Below are positions 46,558-57,684 of a stretch of DNA of 64,000 nucleotides, piece by piece. The notes beneath the pieces were generated by a model. It saw only the letters and a list, made by a program, of their open reading frames with translations, had not been told where the DNA came from and searched no databases. The position numbers and the translations under genes are program-made. The stretch's first letter is position 1. Each line of letters starts with the position of its first letter. This DNA is from Rhabdornis inornatus (Eukaryota > Chordata > Aves > Passeriformes > Rhabdornithidae): positions 82,829 to 146,828 of the forward strand of contig VWZS01004366.1 in the NCBI GenBank assembly GCA_013397075.1, given 5' to 3'.

Positions 46558-46858
46558 CTCCAATGGCAAAGCCCATTGCAAACCCATTGTGAGGCTATTA
46601 CAAGTCTGTCACAAACCTGTTGCAAACCATTTGCTAACCCATTGCAAGCCCACTGTAAATCTATTTTAAGCCCATTGTAAGTCCCTTGCAAGCTCATTGC
46701 AAGCACACTGCCCACTGCCTGTTGTAATCTCATTGCAAGCTGCTTGCAAGTCCCCTGTAAGTGCATTTCGAGTCCACTGTATACCCATTGTAGGCCCTTG
46801 TAAGCTCATTCCCAGCCCACTTCAAGCCTGTTGCAAGCTTGTTGTAAACTCCCTGCAA
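46558..46858 (+). repeat. 15-bp minisatellite CCCATTGCAAACCCA, left array
   Basis: About 20 copies of a 15-bp unit with CATTGCAAAC / CATTGTAAGCC. The same unit resumes at 47325. Confidence 0.92.
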
Positions 46859-47324
46859 TCCCAGCAGCAAGGGAAGGAGGAAGCCTGGAAGCGAGGCTGG
46901 GATCAAAGGAACCCTGCTGCTCCCAACCTCCGTCGGCTGATTTCCCAGCCTAGACTCCCCTCCCTTCTGGTTCCAGTTACACAGAGGCTCCAGGGCTACC
47001 GTCACAGCTCCGTCCCGCGCGTCACCACCACAGCCCCAAGCAGCCAGAGCCCTTTGGATCCTGCCCCCTGGGGCTGCGGGGATTTTCCACCCTCCTGGAG
47101 CTCCAGTGGGACCTTTGATCTCCCACCCAGGCAGCTGCTTCTCCTTAAATCACCGAGAGTGAAGCCCAGGGTGGGATAGGGGGATAAATCCTTTCCTGGG
47201 ATGGACCGAATCCAGAGGCAGCCTTGGGAGAGCAGGAGCAGCACAGCCAGGAGGCTCCCCAGGACGAGGGACAAATGTCAGGACTGGGCTTTGTATTCCT
47301 GGGATGTGCCCATGTGGAGAGAAG
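46859..47324. other. Unique block between two arms of the 15-bp minisatellite
   Basis: About 465 bp of non-repetitive, moderately GC-rich sequence. The minus strand has a 90-codon open frame (47002-47274) starting MSLVLGSLLAVLLLLSQGCL, a good signal-peptide shape, with LRRSSCLGGR at residues 43-52. No homologue recognised; see findings. Confidence 0.4.
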
Positions 47325-47862
47325 GCATTGCAAGCCCATTGCAAACGCGTTGCAAGCTAACTGCAAACTCCTTGTAAGTCCCTTGGAAGCCCATTGCATG
47401 TCAGTCACAGGCCTACTGCAAACCCTTTGTAAGGCTATTGTAAGCCCATTGTAAACTCATTGCAAATCCCTTCCAAGTCCATTGTGAACCTACTGCAAAC
47501 CTCTTGCAAAACCTGGAGGTGCATTGCAAAGTTGGGAACCTTGAATGTCCATTTCAAACTTCTTGTAGACCCACTGCAAACTCATTGCAAGCCCCTTGCA
47601 AACCGATCACAAAGCCCTTGCATACCCCTTGCAACCCATTGCAAACCCTGCTGTAAGCTCCTTCTAAGCCCATCGTGGACCCATTGCAAACCCTTAGTAA
47701 GCTCTCTGCTGTTACACTGGGGACCTTTGAAGCCCATTTCAAACCACTTGCAAACCCATTGCAAACCTGTTTCAGTCCCATTGCAACCCCCTTGCGTAAA
47801 TCCATTGCAAACCTGTTGCAAGACTGTTGAAGGTGCCTTGCAAGTTCATAGTAGGCCAAGCT
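47325..47862 (+). repeat. 15-bp minisatellite CCCATTGCAAACCCA, right array
   Basis: About 35 copies continuing the unit seen at 46558-46858, with the same orientation and spacing. Confidence 0.92.
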
Positions 47863-47939
47863 CTCATCTCTCTTTTTTCTCGTCTCCCATCTGCAGGAAG
47901 ACCCCCAAACCCCCACTCCCCGATCTGAATCTCCCGTTA

Positions 47940-48270
47940 AATTTTATTTTATGATTTCTTTCCCGCAGGAAGAACGAGAGATGGAAAAAGGCAGCAGATC
48001 CCATCCCTCCCGCCCCCCCTCGGCCCCCGCCGCCGCGCCGGGGCATCACCCCGGTGCTCCCAGCCCAGCCGGCTCAGCAGAAGCCGCCGCCGGGCTCGCC
48101 GGGCCCCTTGGCTTCGTTAGGGCTCATTAACGAAGAGACCGTCTCGCTTTTCCAAGCTGTCAGGGCCCATTACCATCCGGGACCCCTCGGCCCCGTCCCG
48201 CGGGCTGGGAACGGGGACGGCAGCGGGAGGATCAAAAGCCGCGGGTGTCCCGCTCCAGCGGGGCAGAATA
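47940..48270. other. CpG-rich block with splice-acceptor-like sites
   Basis: CG-dense sequence follows two acceptor-like sites (CATCTGCAG at 47897 and TTTCCCGCAG near 47969). An open frame with Pro/Ala-rich sequence runs to a stop near 48128. No family recognised and no convincing donor. Confidence 0.3.
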
Positions 48271-48774
48271 ATTTAATAGAGAAGCTGATAATTTATTTTT
48301 ACAAGGGTTTTTTTTTCCTGCTCTTACGAGGATTTTTTAATTTTCTTTGCAATTACCAGTCTCGATTCAGCCTGTAAATCTCTCTGCCAGCCCTCTCCAC
48401 TCCTATTCCACCTCCACCACCAGGAAAACTGGAGTGGTTTTTTTGATTAAGCTCCAAAGTTTTTGGCAAATTCCACTTTTCTCTTTCCAGGGAAACTAAG
48501 ATTTACTGGAAAGGCCGGGATGGGCAAGACGGAGGTGGAGGGATGCCAGTGTGTTACCACTGCTCCCTGCTGGACCTGCCTCATTTCTCACAACCGGAGC
48601 CAGACACTTCGGCTGGAGCAGGAGAGGAGGAGGAGAAGAAAGAAGAGTGGTGCTGGGGCAACACCATCCCAAGCATCCCCAGTCAGGGATGAGCAGGTGG
48701 TGGGGAAGATCCATGGCCCTGGGGACAGCAGTGCAGTGTCCAGAGATGCCACCCTCTTCTTGGCATTGCCGCCC

Positions 48775-49205
48775 TCTGCACAGAAGTGTCAGCCTTTCCC
48801 CAACCCACTCCCTTGCACTGCCATTCCTTTCCCCTCCCCATCATTTCCATCCTCCCCCCAGCATTCCCACCTTTTCAGTGCTGACATCCTCTCCTTGGCA
48901 TTGTCATCCTCTCCTCAACATTCCCACTCTCTCCCCAGCATTCCCATCCTCTCTCCAGCATTCCCACTCTCTCTCCAGTGCTCCCACCTTATCCCCAGTA
49001 TTCACACCCTCTCCTCAGTGCTGACACCCTCTCCTTGGCACCGCCACCCTATCCTTGGCATTGCCACCTTCTCCTCAATATTCCCACCCTCTCTGCAGTG
49101 CTGACACCCCCTCCCCAGCATCATCACCCTCTCCTCAGCATTCCCAGCCTCTCCCTGGCATTACCATCCCCCTCCCCTGCATTCTCACCCTCTCCCTGGT
49201 TCCCT
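48775..49205 (+). repeat. Minisatellite of CATTCCCACCCTCTCC phrases
   Basis: About 20 degenerate copies of an 18-21-bp unit ending CTCAGCATTCCCACC. Confidence 0.9.
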
Positions 49206-49489
49206 GTGTGTTCCCAGGCTCAGACTCCACTGGGGAAGGTTTATCTGCACTTAGGAAATCCAAAGGACTGGACTGGGTGCACTGGGAGCGGGTTCACAGG
49301 ATGAGAGAGCCCAGCTCAACCCGGAGCTGGAATTTCACTGGGAGTCTGGGTCCAAGCGAAAATCCCTCAAGAGAAAATCCCTCAAATGCAAATCCCTCGT
49401 GTCTGTAAACTCCAGGGCCTCTCTAAGGCCTCAATGGGGCCTCAAGAGCTGTTCAGCAGTGCAGCATGCAGGGAGCAACAGGACCTGCA

Positions 49490-51645
49490 AGGATATTAAA
49501 TGCACCAATATTTAATGCCCCAGCCCTAAATACTCCAGAGCTAAACACCCTCATGTTTAGTGCCCCAGCTGTAAACACCCCAATGTTAAATGCCTCAACA
49601 CCAAAAAAACCCAAGCTAAACACCCTGACATTTAATGGCCCAGCCCTAAATACCCAGTGCAATGCCTCAGTTTTCAATACCCTAACAGTATGTATCCCAA
49701 AGCTAAACATCCCCATGTTTAATGACCCAGAGTTAAATACCCCAATGTTTAATACCCCAAAACTAAATACCCCAGAGCTAAACATCCCCCATGTTTAATG
49801 ACTCAAAACTAAGCATCAGATGTTTAATACCCCAGAGCTAAATTCCCCAATGTTCAATGCCCCAGTGCCAAATGCCCCAGCCTTAAATATCCCAGAGCTA
49901 AACACCCTCATCTTTAAATATCAGCATGTTTATCTTAGAGTATTTAGGGCTGGGGCATTAATGTCCCAGAGTTAAACACTAAAGGTTTCATATCCCAGAG
50001 CTGGGTTCCCCAGTGTAACGCTCCACAGTGCCAAATGCTCCAATCCCAAATAACCCAGATCTAAACATCCCGATGTTTAATGCCCAGTACCAAGTGCCCC
50101 AGAGCTAAATTCATTAATGTTTTAAGCATTGATCTAAATGCCCCAGTGCTCAATGCCCTGATGTTAAATACCCCAGAGCTAAATCCCCCTTTATACATCG
50201 ATCTAAATGCCCCAATGCTAAATGAGCTGGTGCTAATTACACAGATTCTTAATGGCTCAGTGCTAAATGCTCCAATATTTCATGCACTGATGCTTAATGT
50301 CCCAGAGCTAAGAGTTTAATGTCCCAGAGCCAAATGCCCCAGTGCAACGTTCACCAGTATTTTAAACATTGAGGCTAAACACCCCAGGGTTAAACACACC
50401 AGTGTTAATGACCGATGCTTTTATACTGCAACACCAAATGCCTGGGGCTGAATTCCCTCATTTTAATGTCTCAGAGCCCAATGCCCTATTGCTAATGCAC
50501 CAACCCTAAAAGCCCCAGGGCTGAATGCTCTAATGCTTAATATTCCAGTGCTAAAGCCCCAACACCAAGCGGTCCGGAGCTAAATTGATGATTTATGTGT
50601 TGATCAAAACGCCACAGTGTGCAATATCCCAACCCTAAATGCCCCAGAGCTGACTGTCCCGATGTTTAAAGCCCCAGTGTCGAATGCACCAACACTAAAA
50701 TCCCTTCCCTAAACGCCCCAATGTTTCATGGACTGATGCTGAACATCCCAGCCCTAAACACCTCAGAGCTAAATACACCAATGTTTAACGCCCCAACCCT
50801 AAATACCCAGAGCTACACATCCTGATATTTGATGCCTCAACCCTATATACCCCAGAGCTACATAAATACCCCAACGTCTATTGCCCAATGTTCCGTGGGG
50901 CTCTCTGCACATATGCTGAATGTCCCAGTGTAAGACATCCCAGAGCTGAATATCCCGCTGGAAAACACACCAATTCTGAACTCTTTTGGTAAACGCCCCT
51001 GCCCTAAATGCTCCAGGCACTAAATTCCGCAGACATTGAATGCATCGACACTAAACTCCCAGAGCTCAGTGCCGCGGTGTTTCACGCCCCAGGGCTCAGT
51101 GCCCTGCTGGTAAATGTCCCGATCCTTAGTGCCCTTTTCCTAAATGTCCCGTTGGTGAATTCCCCAGTCACTAAATTCCCCAAACACTAAATACCACAGA
51201 GCTCCATGCCCTAATATTTAATGCCAGTTCTAAATATCCCAGAGCCAAATGCCCCGATGCCAAATTCCCAAGGAACTAAATTCCCTGGGTGCTTAATGTC
51301 CCAATAGTAAATACTCCGGAGTTCAATGCCCCGATGAGCTCAACGTCCCGATGCCAAATTCCCCAAGCATTGAATTCCTCAGGCACCACATTCTCTAGGC
51401 ACTAAATTCCCCGGAGCTAAATGCCCTGGTGTTTAATGCACCAACACTAAATACCCTGGAGCCAAAAGCCTCTGTGCCAAATTCCCCAGGCACTAAACTC
51501 CCTGAATGCTAAATGCCCCAACATTACATTCCAAGAAGCTAAACGTTTAATGCCCCAGAGCTAAATACCCCAACGCTAGATTCCTCAGGCACTAAATATT
51601 ACAGGAACTAAATTTCCAGGAGCTAAATTCCCCCGAGCTCAATGC
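49490..51645 (+). repeat. 2.1-kb minisatellite of TTTAATGCCCCAGAGCTAAA phrases
   Basis: Over a hundred degenerate 15-18-bp units alternating AATGTTTAATGCCCC and CAGAGCTAAATACCC. This is the longest array in the window. Mirror-image open frames of 110 codons (49453-49785 minus, 49466-49798 plus) reflect unit lengths divisible by three. Confidence 0.93.
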
Positions 51646-52759
51646 CCCAGTGGCTTTCGACTCATCCTGCTTTAAACACATCAGTAAAAAAATTCCCACC
51701 ACAACCAAAAGCAGCAGCTCCATTTCAGGATACCCCCCCCATCCCAGAGTTTAATCCATTAAAATCCCAGAGTTTAATCCATTTTCAAACTGGAAGGGGT
51801 TTAATTAACCCAACGATGGCGCAGGTTGAAAGCTCTACAAGGTAGTGGTTTCCCAGGGCTGATTTGGCACCCAGCGGGATTCTGGCTCCGAAACGGGCTG
51901 AATTCCTGTATAGATCCCGTAGCATAATCACGAGCTGGTCATTTTTAATGCTGGTAAATCAAAGATTTTAACTGCAGGGAAGTGAATGGATCTACCAAAA
52001 CAGTCAGTGCTGGTGGGGTTGGGGTGATTTGGGATGGGCGGACGGATGGTAGGGCCGGAGCTGACACCAAGTGGATGGAAACTGTAATTCCTGCTCTGGG
52101 AGCAGAAAACAGAAGATCTGGGGGAAAACGAGGAGTAATCGCAAGAAGAAAAAAACTAAAACAAAAACAAAACCAAAAACCAGACACACACAACAAGACA
52201 AAACAAAACAAAAAACAAAACAAAACAAACAAACAAACAAACAAAAAACAATCACCAGAAAGAACCCCCAACCAAATCCAAAACACTCTAAGACCAGCAG
52301 AAAAAAATGTGCAAAAACAGGTCAATTTGGAGCATCCAGTAAAACGGGGGGAGGGGGGGGAGGCCGCCCTGATGGGATGGGACGAACAGACCATGTCAGC
52401 ATGAGATTTCCTTTGGAAAAGTACCTAAATCCATGGCAAATAAATGGAATAAACCCCCAAAGGCGGGTCGGGATGTTTCTGTAACCTTGGCCATGTCTTT
52501 TCTGACCGTTCCCGGCTTGGAATGGGGGTGCTGGGCGGTGCTGGGGAGGGGGCTCTGGGGTCACAGGGGGCATGTTTGGCTCACGGCAGTGACCTCTGCA
52601 TCCTGGGATGTGCGTGCAAGGGATGGAGGGGATGGATGGTAAACGGGTCCCTCGGTGTCCTGGAGGGACACTGAAGCCCCGGACTGTTAGGGAAGGGACA
52701 CGGTAACGCTGGGGAGTGGCACTTGGGGATCAGTCCAGTGCGACCTCCAGCACACCGAG
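51646..52759. other. Intergenic with (AAACA)n block
   Basis: Unique sequence apart from an A/C-rich microsatellite at about 52145-52252 ending in (CAAA)n. No gene recognised. Confidence 0.55.
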
Positions 52760-53950
52760 GATGTGGAGCCCAGATCTCAGAAAAAGTCTGGATTTCGCCT
52801 CCCAAAAAGACCTTTGTACCCCAAAAAAGCCTCTTTTTCTCAGAAAGGGCTTTTTTTTTCCTCAAAAAAACCCTTTTCTTTCCTCCAAGAGCAGCCATTT
52901 TTCCTCTAAAAAGGCCTTTCTTTCAAAAAAAGGCACATTTTTCCCCCAGAAAAGAACCTCTTTTTCTTCAAAGCACCAGTTTTATTCCAAAAAGCCCTAT
53001 TCCTGTAAAGAACACTTTTTTCCTCACAAAAGGTTTTTTCCCCAAAAAATACTTCTTACCCCCCCGCAAAAAAATTATTTAAAAAAAGGCACTTTTCCCA
53101 CCAGTTTTACCCATTAAAGCCTTTTTTGGCTTTATTTTTCTCACCAAAAACCACATTTTTTTCTTCAGAAAAACCTTTTTTCCCCCCCAAGAAGTAGTTT
53201 TAAAAAACAACCACTTTTCCAAAAATTGCTTTTTTCCCAAAAAACCACTTTTTTTCCCAAAAAAAACCACTTTTTTTTTTACTCAAGAAAAAGTATTTTT
53301 CTCAAAAAAAAGTATTTTCCAAAAAACCCTCCTTATTTCCCATAAAGTCCCCTTTATTTGCAAAACGATTTTTTCTTGTAGAATGTAGAGAGTTTATTTG
53401 TAGAGCTCCAAAATCCATTTTCTGCCTGTTCTTTTTCCAGTAAAAAATCAACTATCTTGTTTTTTTAAAAAGCACTTGTTTTTTCCAGAAAGACTGTTTT
53501 TTTTCAAGAAAAAAAGTCTTTTTTCCCCAAAGATTTTTCTTAAGAAAGATCACTTTAAAAAAAATTAAAAATGAAAGCCTTTCTTATTTCTCTCAAAAAA
53601 GTGTCTTTTTCTTAAAAAAAAAATAAATGGCCTTATTTTCAAAAAAAGTACCTTCTTTTTTTCCTCATCTCCTTTTCCCCCTCAAAGGTTGTTTCTTTTT
53701 TTAAAGGGACCTTATTCCAGGGAAAGAGCCTCTGTTTTTCTGCAAAACCCTTTCTCCCAAGGGAAAAAGAAAAAAAAGCGCCTTTTTTCCTAAAAAACCT
53801 TTTGCAAATTAAAAAAAAAAAAAAAAAAATTAAAAAGNNNNNNNNNNNNNNNNNNNNATTAAAAAAAAAAAAAAGCAACGGTCTTTTTACAGAAAATTTT
53901 TCTTTCCTAAAAATAAAAAATTCGTTTTTTTATAAGAAGTCTTCTTTCCT
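52760..53950 (+). repeat. Minisatellite of CCTTTTTTCTCAAAAAA phrases, with 20-N gap
   Basis: About 1.2 kb of alternating T-runs and A-runs (CAGAAAAGGCTTTTTTTCCC and variants), with potential for many small hairpins. The 20 Ns at 53838-53857 lie inside an A-run. Confidence 0.88.
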
Positions 53951-54779
53951 AAAAGCCCTGGGATTGGTGCGGTGCGATGCCGGGCAGGCCGGATATGATC
54001 CGGCTCCGCTCACATCAGAAAATATCCGGTCCCATTGTTCGGGGGAGCCGCGCCGTGTCCGTGCTTTGTTCCCTCGGGACCCCTTGGGATCCACATAAAT
54101 ATTTGGAGAGCCCCAACACGGGGGAGGGAGGACAAGGAAATTTTTCTCTCCCCCCCCACCCCCCAACCTTTATTTTTTGGGGCCAAATATGACTTTTTGT
54201 ACCTTCGGACGGAAATTTCCGGCTGGAAGCCCCACCCTGCGCCTGGTGGGAGGCTGAATGGTCTCCCCGCTGGGTACGAACAATATGCATTTGGGATGAA
54301 AAGCTTTCCCTGGCCGGTTCCCCGGAGCGATCCGGAATTGCATCCCGCCGGCAGCATCGTGGCGCGGTGCCCGCGGGATGCACGCGGAGCAGCGGCGCTC
54401 CCGGGGCTTGCTAGCTCTGCGATTTCGGCGGTTTCCATGTGGAGAGCCGGATCTGGGATGGGGGTGGGATGCGGGACAGGGGATCCTTCCTATCCCAAAA
54501 TATTAAGGATCCGGGGATAAGGGGCGGGACATGGAATGGGGGACCCATCCAGAAACGGTAGAGACCCAGGATGTGAAATGGGGATCCATCCCATCCCAAA
54601 TGAAGCCTCAGCTCCGCGATGAGGGATGCCAGTATTCCGTGGCCTCCGCGGTGGTTCCTAACCTCTGTCCCAGGGGTGACGTTGTCACCGGACGTGGCTT
54701 TTCTGGATTGGAAAGGGCAGGATTTGGGCCATGCGCTGGTCTGAGGTGGTTGTGGGGAGGGTTGGTGGGGTGCTGTCTG
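53951..54779. other. CpG-enriched unique sequence
   Basis: Non-repetitive, with a CG-dense core at about 54290-54440. No coding exon recognised. It could be a lineage-specific CpG island or regulatory sequence. Confidence 0.4.
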
Positions 54780-55445
54780 GGAATCTGGGATCCTACGAGG
54801 TCCTGGGGCAGGAAAGGGAAAAAGGAAAAAAAAACGGGGGAGGGCGCAAAAAGGGGAAGAGGAGGAATGGGAAAAGGAGGAAAAAGAGTGGGGGAATGAG
54901 GGAAAAAGGGGAAAAGCGGAGGATAAAGAGGGGGGAGGGGAGAAAAGAGTCGAGGGAGAGAGGAAAAGGGGGGGGGAAGGGGAAAAGAATAAAAAAGGGG
55001 GGAAATGGGGAAAGCAGGGGACAAGGGGGGATGACAGGAACACTGGGAATAAAACGTGGGGAAGGGGGAATAAAGAGAGGAGAATGGGAAGAAAGAGGGG
55101 GAAAACGGAGAAAAGTGGGGGAAAATGAAAAGAATGGGAAAGAGGATAAAGGGGAGGAAGAGGGGTAAAGCGAGAAAAAAGGAAAAATAAGAAAAGAGGA
55201 AAAGGGAGTGGAAGGGAGGACAAACTAGGGAAAACAGAGGAAAAACAAGAGAAAGGGGAAAAGGGGGATGATACGAAGGAAAAACGAGAGAAAACAAGAA
55301 AAACGGGGGAAAGGGGCATAAAGAGGTGAAGCACGGGGCAACAGGGAGAAAGAGAAGAAACGGGGGAGACAGAGAAAAAGCAGGGTGAAATAGAGGAAAA
55401 CTAGGGTAAATGGGGAAAATGGTAGAAAGGAGGGAAATCCGCAGG
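54780..55445 (+). repeat. Purine-rich (GGGGAAAA) low-complexity tract
   Basis: About 660 bp almost entirely G and A, with many G-runs of three or more. The minus-strand 406-codon open frame (54608-55828) is its pyrimidine-side by-product. Confidence 0.92.
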
Positions 55446-55599
55446 GCAAACCGGGGGAAAGCAGGGAGAGCAGCGGTGGAGAGGGACCGGCGGGACCCCG
55501 GGTCCCGGAACCCCCCTCGCCCCTGCCCGAGCCCGGCGCGGGGCGGCAGCGCCCCCTGGCGGCAGCGGCCGCGCAGTCCCCGGGGGGATCGGGACGAGC

Positions 55600-56075
55600 C
55601 CCCGGTGCCACGGCACAGTCCCCAGTACCCCACAGCCCGCCCGTATCCCCATAGCTCCTCAGTATCCCCAGAGCCCCCAGAGCTTTCCCAGAGCCCCCAG
55701 TGCCCCCCATAGGCCAACAGTAGCCCCATAACTCCACCCAGTGCCCCCATTGCTCCCTCCAGTACCTCCATATCCCCAAAGCACTCCCATATCCCTCCAG
55801 TATACCAACAGCCCACCAGTGCTCCCATGGCCCACTAGTACACCCATAGCCCCTCACTGCCCCCCCGATCTCTCCCAGTGCTCCCAGCTGGATTCTCCGG
55901 GATCCCTCACACAGCCATTACAACCCCCCGCCACTGCTCCCTACGGCCCCCCCAATTCCTCTCCTTGGCCCTTACAGCTCCGCAGTCTTCCCCAGTGCTC
56001 CCTCACATCCCTCACAGCCTCCACAGTGCCCTCACAGCCACCTAATAGGCCTTAGAGCCCCCTCGACTGCTCATA
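55600..56075 (+). repeat. Minisatellite of CCCAGTGCCCCCATAGC phrases
   Basis: About 20-25 degenerate copies of a 15-20-bp C-rich unit (CCAGTGCTCCCATAGCCC). Confidence 0.85.
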
Positions 56076-56239
56076 AACCCTCCCCCCGCCCCGGTCTCCC
56101 CAGGATTCCACATAGCCCTCCCAGCGTCCCCAGTGCAGGGAGCAGATCCTGTCCTTGCACAGCCGGATGGGCTGGGGACACCCCAAGTGTCCTCAGGGGG
56201 GACAGACCCCCGGGTCGCAAGGGCTTTGGTGGCCACGAG

Positions 56240-57320
56240 TGACCCACAAGCCCCATGGTGATCCCCCAGAGCACCGGGACCGGTGCCACCCTCCCCCCGC
56301 CACCGCATCCCAGCGGTCCCGAGCCTCAGCATGCCCGGAGTGACACAGTAAACACCAGAGACCGGTGCCATCACTCCTGTACCGCAGCATCCGGCCGGCC
56401 GGCACCGGCCCTGAACACCCTCGCGGTGACCCCGGGTGACCACAGCAAACACCGGGGATCGGTGCCACCCCCTCCCCGCTGCAGCATCCCGCCCGTAAAC
56501 ACCCTGAGCATCTCCGGGAATATCCCTGGCCGAGCCCCGATAACTCCGAGTGCGGTGCTACCCACCCGTACCTCCTGCCGGTACCGCCCTGGGTACCGCG
56601 GGACCGACCTTGGGAAACACCGGGGACGGGTGTCATCACTCCCCCGCCAAGTCATCCGGCCGGTATACGCCCTCAGCATCCCCATGGCGGCGGAGGCTGG
56701 CGCCATCATCCCTCCAGTGCAGCATCCCGCCGGTGCCGGTCTTGGGGCAGCCCCGACGTGACTCCGAGTGACCCCAAGTAGAAGTGGGGACCCACGTCAC
56801 CATCCCCCCGCTGCGGCATCCCGCCCATACCGGCCCCCAGCATTTCCGGAGTGACTCCTGGAAACACCGAGGACCAGTGCCACCATTCCCACGCTGTTGC
56901 ATCCCGCCAGTACCGACCCCTTAGCACGCCCCGGGGTGACTCGGCATGGCACCAGCGACAGGTACCACCACGCCTGTATCGCTGCCTCCCGCCGGTATCG
57001 ACACTCGGTGTCCCCAGGGTGATCCCGGGTGACCCCCGGCGGCGGCAGGGACCGGTGCCACTATCCTCAGGCTGCAGCATCCCGCCCTGAGTAGCCCCGG
57101 GGTGACTCCGAGCAACCCCATGCAGCAGCGGCGACCGGTGCTACCAACTTCATGCTGCGCTTTCTTGCCCGAACCGATCCTCAGCACCCTCGGGGTGACC
57201 CTGGGTGACCCCCGGCAACGGCAGGGTTCGGTGCCACCATCCCCACGCCGCAGCATGCCGCCGGGCCTGACTCTGGGCATCCCCGTGATGACTCGTGGAA
57301 TCACCAGAGACCGGATCTCC
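56240..57320 (+). repeat. CpG-rich minisatellite, about 80-98-bp unit
   Basis: About 12 degenerate copies marked by ACCGGTGCCACCATCC, then GCTGCAGCATCCCGCC, GGTGACCCCGGGTGACC and AACACCGGGGACC. It ends directly at the promoter-like block. Confidence 0.88.
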
Positions 57321-57359
57321 GCCGGACCCCGCTTCCCCGCTACGCTGGTCCCGGCCACC

Positions 57360-57600
57360 TCCCCTCGGCGCATCTGCGCCCCCTCCTCTCTCCGTTGCTA
57401 TGGCGACCCCGCTCACTGCCACCCCCCGGGGTTGCCATGGCGAGCGTGAGCGGCGGGCGCGCGGCGCGGTGGGCGGGGCACGCGGGGCAGCGATTGGCCG
57501 GGTGGCCCCACGTGACGCGCGCAGGAATGCAAATGAGCGATGGCCTCGCACCGCTGCCGCGCCGCCGCCNGGACCGTGGTCCCCGCCGTTCCCCGCCCCC
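57360..57600 (+). promoter_or_regulatory. CpG-island promoter with X-box pair, candidate PHC2 upstream promoter
   Basis: Dense CG sequence without TATA. It contains GTTGCTATGGCGAC at 57394-57407 (a good RFX X-box), GTTGCCATGGCGAG at 57431-57444 (near match), inverted CCAAT (ATTGG) at 57493-57497, E-box CACGTGAC at 57509-57516 and octamer ATGCAAAT at 57527-57534. A single N at 57570 breaks it. PHC2 lies 2.8 kb downstream on the plus strand, which makes it the likeliest target; direction and start site cannot be fixed from sequence. Confidence 0.55.
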
Positions 57601-57684
57601 TGTGGGGCCCCCACTTTCCACCTCCACCCCTGTCTCCCCCCGTTCCCTTTCTCCTTTGCCCTCTTCTCTGGTTCTGGACTACCT

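Noticed and set aside
54608..55828. 406-codon minus-strand ORF
   Set aside because: It is the pyrimidine side of the purine tract and the adjoining C-rich repeat; composition is almost only Phe, Ser, Pro and Leu, and no domain is visible.
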